The notes under the pieces are model-generated. The model saw only the letters and a program-made list of their open reading frames with translations, was not told where the DNA came from and made no database searches. 64,000 bases of DNA from Leisingera sp. ANG59 (GTDB lineage Bacteria; Pseudomonadota; Alphaproteobacteria; Rhodobacterales; Rhodobacteraceae): contig NZ_WLCM01000004.1 of NCBI RefSeq assembly GCF_013317235.1, forward strand, positions 293,849 to 357,848. The letters are read 5' to 3'. Made by a program: the position numbers and the translations under genes. This document shows positions 48,581 to 57,125 of the stretch, in pieces; within the stretch, counting starts at the first letter, position 1, and each line of letters starts with the position of its first letter.

Positions 48581-49957
48581 ATGGAGCCGGAAGAGCAGAC
48601 ACCACCCAGAGACGCGATCGCGGAAAGCACCGCCGAAGCACTGGAGCTTGGCCAGCAGCTGTGGGAACTGGCGGCGGAGGGCATTGAGCTTTTGCTAAGG
48701 CCCTGGAATGCCTATCAGGCGGGGATCGTGCTGGCTGTTTTTGTGCTTGCCACCCTGATCGCGCGGCCGCTGAAAAGCGCTTTTCACGACTGGTTGCGTG
48801 CACGGGAGGGCTGGCCGCGCTGGCGGATACGGACCGGGCTGGTGGTACATAAGCGGATCCGGGGCATTCTGTTTGTACTGCTTATCTGGATGGTTGTCCT
48901 GATCATGCAGGAGATGACCTGGCCCAGCCGTTCGCGGCTGCTGACGGTCATCGCCAACCTGTCGCTGGCCTGGCTGATCGTTTCCTTTGCCACCAGGCTG
49001 GTCGGCAACCCGCTGCTGCGCAATCTGGTGAAATACGGCGCCTGGATCTGGATCACCCTGCGTATTCTCGGCATCACCGAAGATGCGGTGCATTTGATGG
49101 ACGGGGTCGCCATCAGTTTCGGCGATCTGAGGATCTCGCTGTTCCTGGTAGTGCAGGCGGTGGTGATTTTGGGGGTGATGCTGACGCTGGCGCGGGTCAT
49201 TTCCTCGGTGGCGGCGAACCGGATCCGCGCCAATTCCGACATCTCCCCCTCGATGCAGGTGCTGGCGGCCAAGCTGGCGCAAATCCTGCTGTTCGGCGGC
49301 GCCTTCTTTATCGGGCTGAAAGCGATCGGTATCGACCTCACTGGTCTTGCGGTGTTGTCGGGCGCCATCGGCGTCGGTCTCGGGTTCGGCCTGCAGAAGG
49401 TGGTGTCGAACCTGGTGTCGGGGCTGATCATCCTGTTGGACAAATCGATCAAGCCGGGGGATGTGATCTCGCTGGGGGACACATTCGGCTGGATCAATTC
49501 GCTGGGCGCGCGCTATGTCTCCGTCGTGACCCGCGACGGGCGGGAATACCTGATCCCGAACGAGGATCTGATCACAACCCAAGTGGTGAACTGGTCGCAT
49601 TCCGACAATTATGTGCGCCTGGACCTGCATTTTGGCACCGGCTATGGCGACGATCCTCACAAGGTCCGCACGATCGCGATTGAGGCCGCCTGCGGCGTCA
49701 AGCGGGTGCTGCAGTACGGCAGCAAGAAACCGGTCTGCCACATCACCGGCTTTGGCGACAGCAGCGTTGATTACGTGCTGCGGTTCTGGATCGATGACCC
49801 CACTGGCGGCCTCACCAACATCCGCGGCAATGTCTATCTGGCACTGTGGGATGCGTTCCAGGCAGAGGGCATTTCGATCCCGTTCCCGCAGCGCGAGGTG
49901 CGGATGCTGAACGACCCGCTGCCGGTGAGGGTTGCACCCGGGGACAATGACGGATAA
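48581..49957 (+). CDS. Mechanosensitive ion channel, MscS family
   Basis: The 458-residue protein has an N-terminal extension with about five membrane helices, for example GIVLAVFVLATLIA and GILFVLLIWMVVLIM. The conserved MscS pore helix and beta domain follow: AVLSGAIGVGLGFGLQKVVS, GLIILLDKSIKPGDVI and REYLIPNEDLITTQVVNWS. It should relieve turgor on hypo-osmotic shock by opening in the inner membrane. ATG 48581 is preceded by GAGGGG; the longer open frame is not supported. Confidence 0.94.
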   Translation: MEPEEQTPPRDAIAESTAEALELGQQLWELAAEGIELLLRPWNAYQAGIVLAVFVLATLIARPLKSAFHDWLRAREGWPRWRIRTGLVVHKRIRGILFVLLIWMVVLIMQEMTWPSRSRLLTVIANLSLAWLIVSFATRLVGNPLLRNLVKYGAWIWITLRILGITEDAVHLMDGVAISFGDLRISLFLVVQAVVILGVMLTLARVISSVAANRIRANSDISPSMQVLAAKLAQILLFGGAFFIGLKAIGIDLTGLAVLSGAIGVGLGFGLQKVVSNLVSGLIILLDKSIKPGDVISLGDTFGWINSLGARYVSVVTRDGREYLIPNEDLITTQVVNWSHSDNYVRLDLHFGTGYGDDPHKVRTIAIEAACGVKRVLQYGSKKPVCHITGFGDSSVDYVLRFWIDDPTGGLTNIRGNVYLALWDAFQAEGISIPFPQREVRMLNDPLPVRVAPGDNDG

Positions 49958-50068
49958 AGCACAGGGCTTGCATCGCCGGGGGCGGGTTTCATTGAAAATT
50001 TACCCACTGGTTGCTACATTATTAACAGGCCCGGCGCCGGGGCTTGGCGGCGCGTTGCAAGGAGGACT

Positions 50069-50125
50069 ATGTCCTGTCACCCGTACCTCAAGCGGCGGAT
50101 GCCGCTGTTAATGGGGCAGCCGTGA
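50069..50125 (+). CDS. Possible 18-codon leader ORF coupled to rsfS
   Basis: AAGGAGGACT directly precedes an ATG at 50069, the best ribosome site in this region, but that frame is short: MSCHPYLKRRMPLLMGQP then TGA. The TGA (50123-50125) overlaps the rsfS ATG (50125-50127) by one base. This suggests translational coupling: ribosomes load on the leader and re-initiate at rsfS, which has no ribosome site of its own. The peptide resembles nothing I know. Confidence 0.5.
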   Translation: MSCHPYLKRRMPLLMGQP

Positions 50126-50496
50126 TGGCCGCCCAGTCCCAGCCCACCAGCGAACAGCTGCTGGAGCGGATTCTCTCCTCACTCAGCGATGACAAAGCCG
50201 AAGATGTTGTGCAGATCGACCTGCGCGGCAAGACTTCGATCGGCGACTACATGGTGCTGGCTTCCGGCCGCTCCACCCGCCAGGTCGCGGCGATGGCGGA
50301 AAAGCTGACCGACCGGCTCAAGCAGGAGTACCGGATCACTTGCAAGGTCGAAGGCAAGGATGCCGGTGACTGGGTGCTGATCGACTCCGGTGATGTGATC
50401 GTCCATATCTTCCGCCCGGAAGTGCGCGAGTTCTACCAGCTCGAGAAGATGTGGATGCCCGGAGGCACCGCGGCAGCACCGGCAGCCGAGGGCTGA
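50125..50496 (+). CDS. rsfS: Ribosomal silencing factor RsfS
   Basis: The 123-residue RsfS/Iojap-family protein has the conserved core ILSSLSDDKAEDVVQIDLRG, TSIGDYMVLASGRSTRQVAA, and GDWVLIDSGDVIVHIFRPEVREFYQLEKMW (given in parts). It binds ribosomal protein uL14 on the large subunit and blocks subunit joining when nutrients are scarce. I start at ATG 50125, coupled to the leader ORF; a longer frame from a TTG at 50044 is open but lacks family support. rlmH follows on the same strand, the usual pairing. Confidence 0.93.
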   Translation: MAAQSQPTSEQLLERILSSLSDDKAEDVVQIDLRGKTSIGDYMVLASGRSTRQVAAMAEKLTDRLKQEYRITCKVEGKDAGDWVLIDSGDVIVHIFRPEVREFYQLEKMWMPGGTAAAPAAEG

Positions 50497-50572
50497 TCCA
50501 GGGCTGATTTGATGCAGGCCCGCGCATGGGTGCGGGCCGGAATGCTTCAGGCCCGGCGAAATCAGGACTGTC

Positions 50573-51043
50573 ATGCGTCTGCATATCATTGCGGCCGGGC
50601 GTCTGCGCTCAGGACCGGAAAAATCCCTCATCGACGATTACCTGACCCGGTTCGACCGGACCGGCCGCGCGCTGGGCCTTGGGCCTGCGCGGGTGGTGGA
50701 GATCGAGGACAAGAAAAATGCAGGCATGGCGGCGGAGGCCGCACTGCTGCGCAAGGCGCTGCCCAAGGGCGCAGTGGTCTGCACCCTGGATGAGCGCGGC
50801 AAGGTAATCTCCTCCCCGGATTTCGCGGATAAGCTGGCAGGCTGGCGCGACAGTGGCCGCCAGGATCTGGCGCTGATCATCGGCGGCGCGGACGGCATTG
50901 ATCCCTCTTTGCGTGCCGAGGCCGATTTCTCGATCTCCTTCGGCAAGATGGTCTGGCCGCATATGCTGGTGCGGGTGATGCTGGCGGAGCAGATCTACCG
51001 CGCCGCAACGATTCTGGCAGGCAGCCCGTATCACCGGGTGTGA
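50573..51043 (+). CDS. rlmH: 23S rRNA (pseudouridine1915-N3)-methyltransferase RlmH
   Basis: The 156-residue SPOUT-family enzyme begins MRLHIIAAGRL and has the trefoil-knot segments LIIGGADGIDPSLR, SFGKMVWPHMLVRVMLAEQIYRA (in part) and the C-terminal SPYHRV. It methylates pseudouridine 1915 in helix 69 of 23S rRNA using S-adenosylmethionine, on assembled 70S ribosomes. It lies 76 bp after rsfS. Confidence 0.96.
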   Translation: MRLHIIAAGRLRSGPEKSLIDDYLTRFDRTGRALGLGPARVVEIEDKKNAGMAAEAALLRKALPKGAVVCTLDERGKVISSPDFADKLAGWRDSGRQDLALIIGGADGIDPSLRAEADFSISFGKMVWPHMLVRVMLAEQIYRAATILAGSPYHRV

Positions 51044-51095
51044 ATGCGCTTTAAGGCGCATGCTTGCGGCGCGAGTATTTTGGGCAAGATGAAAG

Positions 51096-51452
51096 TCAGG
51101 GCAGGGGGAGAATGTATGTTTCTTCGCCCCAGCCATCCACTATGCAGCGCGCCTGGATTTGCACCTGCGTTGTGCCGTTCGGCACCTGCACGCCGCTCAG
51201 GGAGCGGGTGAAGGGCTGTTCGTGTTCGTGCGGATGTGCCAGCACGCGCAGTCCCAGCTCGTTTCCGTTCATGTCCAGCACCCGCCAGCCGTCGGCGTAA
51301 TGCTCCCATCCGGTGTCGGGATGGGAGAGGGTGACGCTGACGGTCCAGCTGCCGCCGGATTGGCGGGCGGTGGCGTTCTCGATCACCGGCTCGTCGGCAA
51401 AGGCGGGCAGGGGGGCAGCACTGAACGTGCAGATTAGAAGCAAATGTCTCAT
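51096..51452 (-). CDS. Small secreted protein of unknown function
   Basis: The 118-residue protein has a clear signal peptide (residues 1-19, ending AFA). A beta-rich domain follows with ENATARQSGGSWTVSVTLSH, GWEHYADGWRVLD and PNGTTQVQIQARC. The sequence WEHYADGW is typical of a small conserved periplasmic family in Rhodobacterales; I do not know its function. I start at ATG 51450-51452, directly before the signal peptide. It is convergent with rlmH and is downstream of the DUF599 gene. Confidence 0.75.
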   Translation of the reverse strand: MRHLLLICTFSAAPLPAFADEPVIENATARQSGGSWTVSVTLSHPDTGWEHYADGWRVLDMNGNELGLRVLAHPHEHEQPFTRSLSGVQVPNGTTQVQIQARCIVDGWGEETYILPLP

Positions 51453-51487
51453 GCCCGCACCATAGCTTTGCGGGCGGAGCGGCAGTT

Positions 51488-52210
51488 TCACGAAACCGTG
51501 TCCCCTTTGCTTTCCGGCGGGATGCGCAGCAGGATCCGGCGGGAGTGCGAGACGAATTCCCGCCGGTACAGCACCGCCACGGTGATCAGCGCCGCCCCGC
51601 CCAGCGGCAGGGCGCCAGCCAGCCAGGCCACCGCGGCCAGGGCGAAATAGGTCGACCGCATGCCGCGGTTGAAACTGCGCGCGGCGGTGATGCTGATCTC
51701 AGCCGCCTGCGCGGCGCGGGGATAGGCGAGGTCATCAGTGGGATCATTCGGCACTGCCGCCATCAGCACCGCGCAATAACCGAACAGGCGGTGCGCCCAA
51801 ACGAATTTCAGAAACGCATTGGACAACAGCAGCAGCACCACCAGGATCTTGACCTCCCAGACAAAGGCGGGGGCGCTGTCCTGGATCAGGTCCTCGGCCA
51901 CCCCCGCCAGCTGCTCGGTATTGCCGATCAGGGCCAGCCCGCCGCCGATGGCAATCATCGCGGCAGAGGCAAAGAAAGCGGTCGCTTGACGCAGATTGCC
52001 CGCCAGCTGCGCGTCGAAGATCCGCGGGTCGCGCTCCACCATCCGCTTCATCCAGTCGCGCCTGAAATCCTCCATCAGAAGGGAGACAGAGAGCCGTCCG
52101 GCGGGCGGGTTCTCGATCCGCCAGCCGATCCACAGCCAGCCTGCGATCAGCAGGGCCAGCGCGGCGAGGTCAAGGAGGGAAAACTGCTGAAGGCGGGTGG
52201 TCCAGATCAT
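51488..52210 (-). CDS. DUF599 family membrane protein
   Basis: The 240-residue protein has four hydrophobic segments: LLDLAALALLIAGWLWIGW, FFASAAMIAIGGGLALIG, EVKILVVLLLLSNAFLKFVW and YFALAAVAWLAGALPLGG. Between them are RRDWMKRMVERDPRIFDAQ and ARSFNRGMRSTYFA, matching DUF599. The function is unknown. It is divergent from glcD, so the 80-bp gap serves both. Confidence 0.85.
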   Translation of the reverse strand: MIWTTRLQQFSLLDLAALALLIAGWLWIGWRIENPPAGRLSVSLLMEDFRRDWMKRMVERDPRIFDAQLAGNLRQATAFFASAAMIAIGGGLALIGNTEQLAGVAEDLIQDSAPAFVWEVKILVVLLLLSNAFLKFVWAHRLFGYCAVLMAAVPNDPTDDLAYPRAAQAAEISITAARSFNRGMRSTYFALAAVAWLAGALPLGGAALITVAVLYRREFVSHSRRILLRIPPESKGDTVS

Positions 52211-52256
52211 GGGCTGACCCTAGCGCGGCAATCCATCCCTTGCCAGATGTGTAAAA

Positions 52257-52277
52257 TTGGTAATATTATCTTACCAA
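52257..52277. promoter_or_regulatory. Perfect operator-like palindrome at the glcDEF promoter
   Basis: TTGGTAA-N7-TTACCAA is a perfect 7-bp inverted repeat. It overlaps a plausible promoter (TTGCCA at 52240-52245, 18 bp, TATTAT at 52264-52269) and ends just before the GAGGAGG ribosome site. The TTGGT/ACCAA half-sites resemble those of GntR/FCD regulators such as PdhR and GlcC, although those have a 3-bp spacer. The binding protein is not identified. Confidence 0.6.
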
Positions 52278-52290
52278 AGAGGAGGCCAAA

Positions 52291-53739
52291 ATGGAAATGC
52301 CATCCCCAAACCCCGCCATTCTGGCCCGCAAGGGGCGGCTTGCTGAGCGGCTCTTGGCCGTGCTGCCTGCGGATGCAGTGATTCAGGACGAGGCGGAAAC
52401 CCGCGCCTATGAGTGCGATGCGCTGACCGCCTACAAGTGCCCGCCTTTGATGGTAGTGCTGCCGCGAAGCACGCAGGAGGTTTCGGAGGTGCTGCGCATC
52501 TGCCACGAGGAAGGCGTGCCGGTGGTGCCGCGCGGGGCGGGCACCTCGCTGGCAGGCGGGGCGCTGCCGACCGCGGATTGCGTGATCCTGGGCGTGGCGC
52601 GGATGAACGAGGTGCTGGAGACCGATTTGGAGAACCGGATCATCCGGGTCCAGACCGGCCGCACTAATCTCAGCGTTTCCGGGGCGGTGGAGGAAGAAGA
52701 ATTCTTCTACGCCCCCGACCCCTCTTCGCAGCTGGCCTGCGCCATCGCGGGCAATATCGCGATGAACTCCGGCGGGGCGCATTGCCTGAAATACGGAGTG
52801 ACCACCAACAACCTGCTGGGTGCGACCATGGTGATGATGGATGGCACCGTGGTGGAGATCGGCGGCGCGCATCTGGATGCGGGCGGGCTGGATCTGCTGG
52901 GCGTCATTTGCGGCAGCGAAGGGCAGTTGGGGGTAGTGACCGAAGCGACCCTGCGCATCCTGCGCAAGCCTGAGGGAGCCCGCCCGGTGCTGATCGGCTT
53001 TGACAGCAATGAGGTGGCCGGCGCCTGTGTTTCGGGTATCATCAAGGCGGGCGTCTTGCCGGTGGCCATTGAATTCATGGACCGCCCCTGCATCAAGGCC
53101 TGCGAGGCCTTTGCCAAGGCAGGCTATCCGATGTGCGAGGCACTGCTGATCATAGAGGTCGAGGGCAGCGAATCCGAGATCGGCCACCAGTTGGGGCTGA
53201 TCACGGAGATCGCCCGCTCTCATAACCCGGTGGAGCTGCGCGAGGCCGGCGATACCGATGAGGCCGCCCGCATCTGGCTGGGCCGCAAGTCGGCCTTTGG
53301 CGCCATGGGGCAGATCAACGATTACATGTGCCTGGATGGCACCATTCCGGTGTCCTCGCTGCCCTTTGTGCTGCGCCGCATCGGCGAGATGAGCAAGGAG
53401 TTCGGGCTGGATGTGGCCAATGTCTTTCACGCCGGCGACGGCAACATGCATCCGCTGATCCTGTTTGACGCCAACAAACCCGGCGACCTGGAAACCTGCG
53501 AGGCCTTCGGCGCCGAAATCCTGAAGCTGTGTGTCGAGGCTGGCGGCTGCCTGACCGGCGAGCATGGCGTGGGGATCGAGAAGCGCGATCTGATGCTGCA
53601 TCAGTACACTGAGGCGGATCTGGAGGCGCAGTTGAAGGTCAAGGACGTGTTTGACCCCAAGTGGCTGCTCAATCCGGCCAAGGTATTTCCGCTGTCGGTG
53701 ACCGCAAGCCGCCGGACCCTCAAGCTGGCTGCCGAGTGA
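52291..53739 (+). CDS. glcD: Glycolate oxidase subunit GlcD (FAD-linked)
   Basis: The 482-residue FAD-dependent oxidase has a PCMH-type FAD domain (VPVVPRGAGTSLAGGALPTA, IAGNIAMNSGGAHCLKYGVT) and a C-terminal FAD-oxidase domain with GDGNMHPLILFD and LTGEHGVGIEKR. It is the catalytic subunit that oxidises glycolate (or D-lactate) to glyoxylate, passing electrons to GlcF. It starts at an ATG behind a perfect GAGGAGG. Confidence 0.94.
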   Translation: MEMPSPNPAILARKGRLAERLLAVLPADAVIQDEAETRAYECDALTAYKCPPLMVVLPRSTQEVSEVLRICHEEGVPVVPRGAGTSLAGGALPTADCVILGVARMNEVLETDLENRIIRVQTGRTNLSVSGAVEEEEFFYAPDPSSQLACAIAGNIAMNSGGAHCLKYGVTTNNLLGATMVMMDGTVVEIGGAHLDAGGLDLLGVICGSEGQLGVVTEATLRILRKPEGARPVLIGFDSNEVAGACVSGIIKAGVLPVAIEFMDRPCIKACEAFAKAGYPMCEALLIIEVEGSESEIGHQLGLITEIARSHNPVELREAGDTDEAARIWLGRKSAFGAMGQINDYMCLDGTIPVSSLPFVLRRIGEMSKEFGLDVANVFHAGDGNMHPLILFDANKPGDLETCEAFGAEILKLCVEAGGCLTGEHGVGIEKRDLMLHQYTEADLEAQLKVKDVFDPKWLLNPAKVFPLSVTASRRTLKLAAE

Positions 53740-53740
53740 T

Positions 53741-53790
53741 GGGGGCTTTGCCCCCAAACCCCCAGAATGTTTGGACAAAGAAGAAGATGA
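53741..53790 (+). repeat. Hairpin element between glcD and glcE
   Basis: Two bases after the glcD stop, GGGGGC-TTT-GCCCCC forms a perfect stem. It is followed by AAACCCCC, a T-rich word and AAGAAGAAG running into the glcE start. This hairpin-CCCC-AAGAAGA layout resembles an intergenic element that I recall as common in Rhodobacteraceae genomes, where the A/G run serves as the ribosome site. Confidence 0.5.
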
Positions 53791-54887
53791 TGACACCAGG
53801 GAGCGAGGCGGAACTGGCCGAAGCCGTTGCAGGCGCAAGCGGGCCATTCAGCATTCAGGGCGGCGGCACCCGCGGGCTGGCGGTGGAAGGCGAGGTCCTG
53901 AGCAGCCGCGGACTGTCCGGGGTTGAGCTTTATGAGCCTGGTGCGCTGACGCTGGTGGTGAAGGCAGGCACGCCGGTTGCCGAGGTGGAGGCGCTGCTGG
54001 CCGCGCAAAAACAGCGGCTGGCGTTCGAGCCGATGGACCACCGCGGGCTGCTGGGCACAGATGGGGAGCCAACCATTGGCGGGGTGATCGCGGCAAATGT
54101 CTCTGGCCCCCGGCGCATCCAGGCGGGCGCCGCGCGGGATCACCTTCTGGGCGTGCGGTTCGTGGACGGTTCCGGCCAGGTGGTGAAGAACGGCGGCCGG
54201 GTGATGAAGAACGTGACCGGCTATGATCTGGTGAAGCTGATGTGCGGCGCCCATGGCACCCTGGGGGTGCTGACGGAAGTGTCGCTGAAAGTGCTGCCGC
54301 GGGCGGAGGCTTCTGCCACCGTGACTGTGACCGGTGTCGATCTGCCCGGAGCGGTCCGGATGATGTCGGCGGCCTTGGGCTCCCCTTATGATGTCACCGG
54401 CGCGGCCTATGACGCCGGCACCTATCAGGCGCATGTCCGGGTGGAGGGGTTTCAGGACTCCGCCGCCTACCGCAGCGCCAAGCTGGTGGAGTTGCTGTCG
54501 CCTTTCGGGCTGGCGGAGGTGCAGGAGGATGCCGGAGACCTGTGGCAGGGTATCCGCGATGTATCGGCCTTCCACGAGCGGGCGGGAGATGTCTGGCGGA
54601 TTTCGGTGAAGCCTTCGGATGCGGCGGATCTGGCCCCGCGGCTGGAGGCGGAGGCGCTGCAATTCGACTGGGGCGGCGGGCTGATCTGGGCGCTGGTGCC
54701 AGAGGGCACAGACCTGCGCGCCCGTATCAACGTGCCGGGCCATGCCACGCTGGTGCGGGCCGCGCAGGGCACCCGTGCGCGGCTCGGCGTGTTCCAGCCG
54801 CAGCCCGGTCCCCTGGCAGCAATCTCAGCGGGGCTGCGATGCCAGTTCGACCCGCGCGGCATTCTCAATCCGGGACTGATGGGGTAA
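53787..54887 (+). CDS. glcE: Glycolate oxidase subunit GlcE
   Basis: The 366-residue FAD-binding subunit is shorter than GlcD. It contains FSIQGGGTRG, LTLVVKAGTPVAEVEALLAA, DGEPTIGGVIAANVSGPRR and GGRVMKNVTGYDLVKLMCGA (in part), typical of GlcE. It forms the glycolate oxidase complex with GlcD and GlcF. Either of two adjacent ATGs (53787 or 53790) could be the start; an AAGAAG run serves as the likely ribosome site. It ends 3 bp before glcF. Confidence 0.93.
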   Translation: MMTPGSEAELAEAVAGASGPFSIQGGGTRGLAVEGEVLSSRGLSGVELYEPGALTLVVKAGTPVAEVEALLAAQKQRLAFEPMDHRGLLGTDGEPTIGGVIAANVSGPRRIQAGAARDHLLGVRFVDGSGQVVKNGGRVMKNVTGYDLVKLMCGAHGTLGVLTEVSLKVLPRAEASATVTVTGVDLPGAVRMMSAALGSPYDVTGAAYDAGTYQAHVRVEGFQDSAAYRSAKLVELLSPFGLAEVQEDAGDLWQGIRDVSAFHERAGDVWRISVKPSDAADLAPRLEAEALQFDWGGGLIWALVPEGTDLRARINVPGHATLVRAAQGTRARLGVFQPQPGPLAAISAGLRCQFDPRGILNPGLMG

Positions 54888-54890
54888 CAC

Positions 54891-56213
<1,323 letters not shown>

Positions 56214-56315
56214 AGCCGCCACTGGAAAGAATGGGGCTGCAATCACCGTCTGCTTGCCGTAATTTTGCCTGAACAGACAAATAATCTCCCAGCCGGTGGA
56301 TAAGAGGAGACCCAT

Positions 56316-57125
56316 GTGAGGCAGTGGATTCTTGCGGTTGCAGCACTGCTGCTGCCAGCCGCGGCGATGGCGCAGGACAGCCGTTTGCAGCGAATGGAGA
56401 CGCTGGATGCGGGCCGCAAGTGGGAAGCTGTCGGGCGGCTCGATGTGAATGGCGAGGGGTTCTGCACCGGCGCGCTGATCGCCCCGGACCTGGTTTTAAC
56501 CGCCGCGCACTGCCTCTATGACAGCCGCACCAAGGCGCCGATCGACCCCGTCACCATTGAATTCCTGGCCGGCTGGCGCAATGGCCGCGCCTCGGCTTAT
56601 CGAAGCGTGCGCCGGGCTGTGCAGCATCCGTCCTATGTTTACGACGGTGAATTGTCGACGGACCGGGTGCGCAACGACATTGCTCTGCTGCAATTGCAGC
56701 GTCCGATCCGCAACACGACTGTCACCCCCTTTGAAACCGAGGAGCGCCCGCGCAAAGGGGCAAAAATTGGGGTTGTCTCTTATGCCCATGACCGCTCGGA
56801 GGCGCCTTCGTTGCAGGAGGTCTGTGCGGTGATGGCCCGCCAGCAGGGCGTGCTGGTGATGTCCTGCGACGTGGACTTCGGCTCTTCCGGCGCACCGGTG
56901 TTTTCTTTTGAGAATAGCATCCCGAGGATTGTTTCGGTGATCTCCGCCAAGGCGGAAGTGCGCGGCGAACAGGTGTCTCTGGGATCTGCCCTGGCCGAGG
57001 AACTGACTTTGCTGCAGGCGCAGCTGACCGGCGTGAACACAGGCGGGCAGATGCCGCCGGGTGTGGGCCGGGTGAAAGCGGGCGAACGTTCCGGTTCCTT
57101 TGGTGCGAAGTTCATCAAGCAATGA
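56316..57125 (+). CDS. Secreted trypsin-like serine protease (paralogue 2)
   Basis: The 269-residue protein has a signal peptide (residues 1-19, ending AMA) and an S1-fold core: H65 in LTAAHC, D121 in VRNDIALL, and S191 in FGSSGAPVF. The serine motif again lacks the usual Asp before the nucleophile. D185, six residues before the serine, sits where the trypsin specificity residue would be. It starts with GTG at 56316 behind GAGGAGA. The overlapping ATG at 56314 is followed at once by TGA, so it cannot be used. A C-terminal tail (residues about 245-269) with GAKFI is shared with the next gene. The gene overlaps its neighbour by 4 bp. Confidence 0.87.
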   Translation: MRQWILAVAALLLPAAAMAQDSRLQRMETLDAGRKWEAVGRLDVNGEGFCTGALIAPDLVLTAAHCLYDSRTKAPIDPVTIEFLAGWRNGRASAYRSVRRAVQHPSYVYDGELSTDRVRNDIALLQLQRPIRNTTVTPFETEERPRKGAKIGVVSYAHDRSEAPSLQEVCAVMARQQGVLVMSCDVDFGSSGAPVFSFENSIPRIVSVISAKAEVRGEQVSLGSALAEELTLLQAQLTGVNTGGQMPPGVGRVKAGERSGSFGAKFIKQ

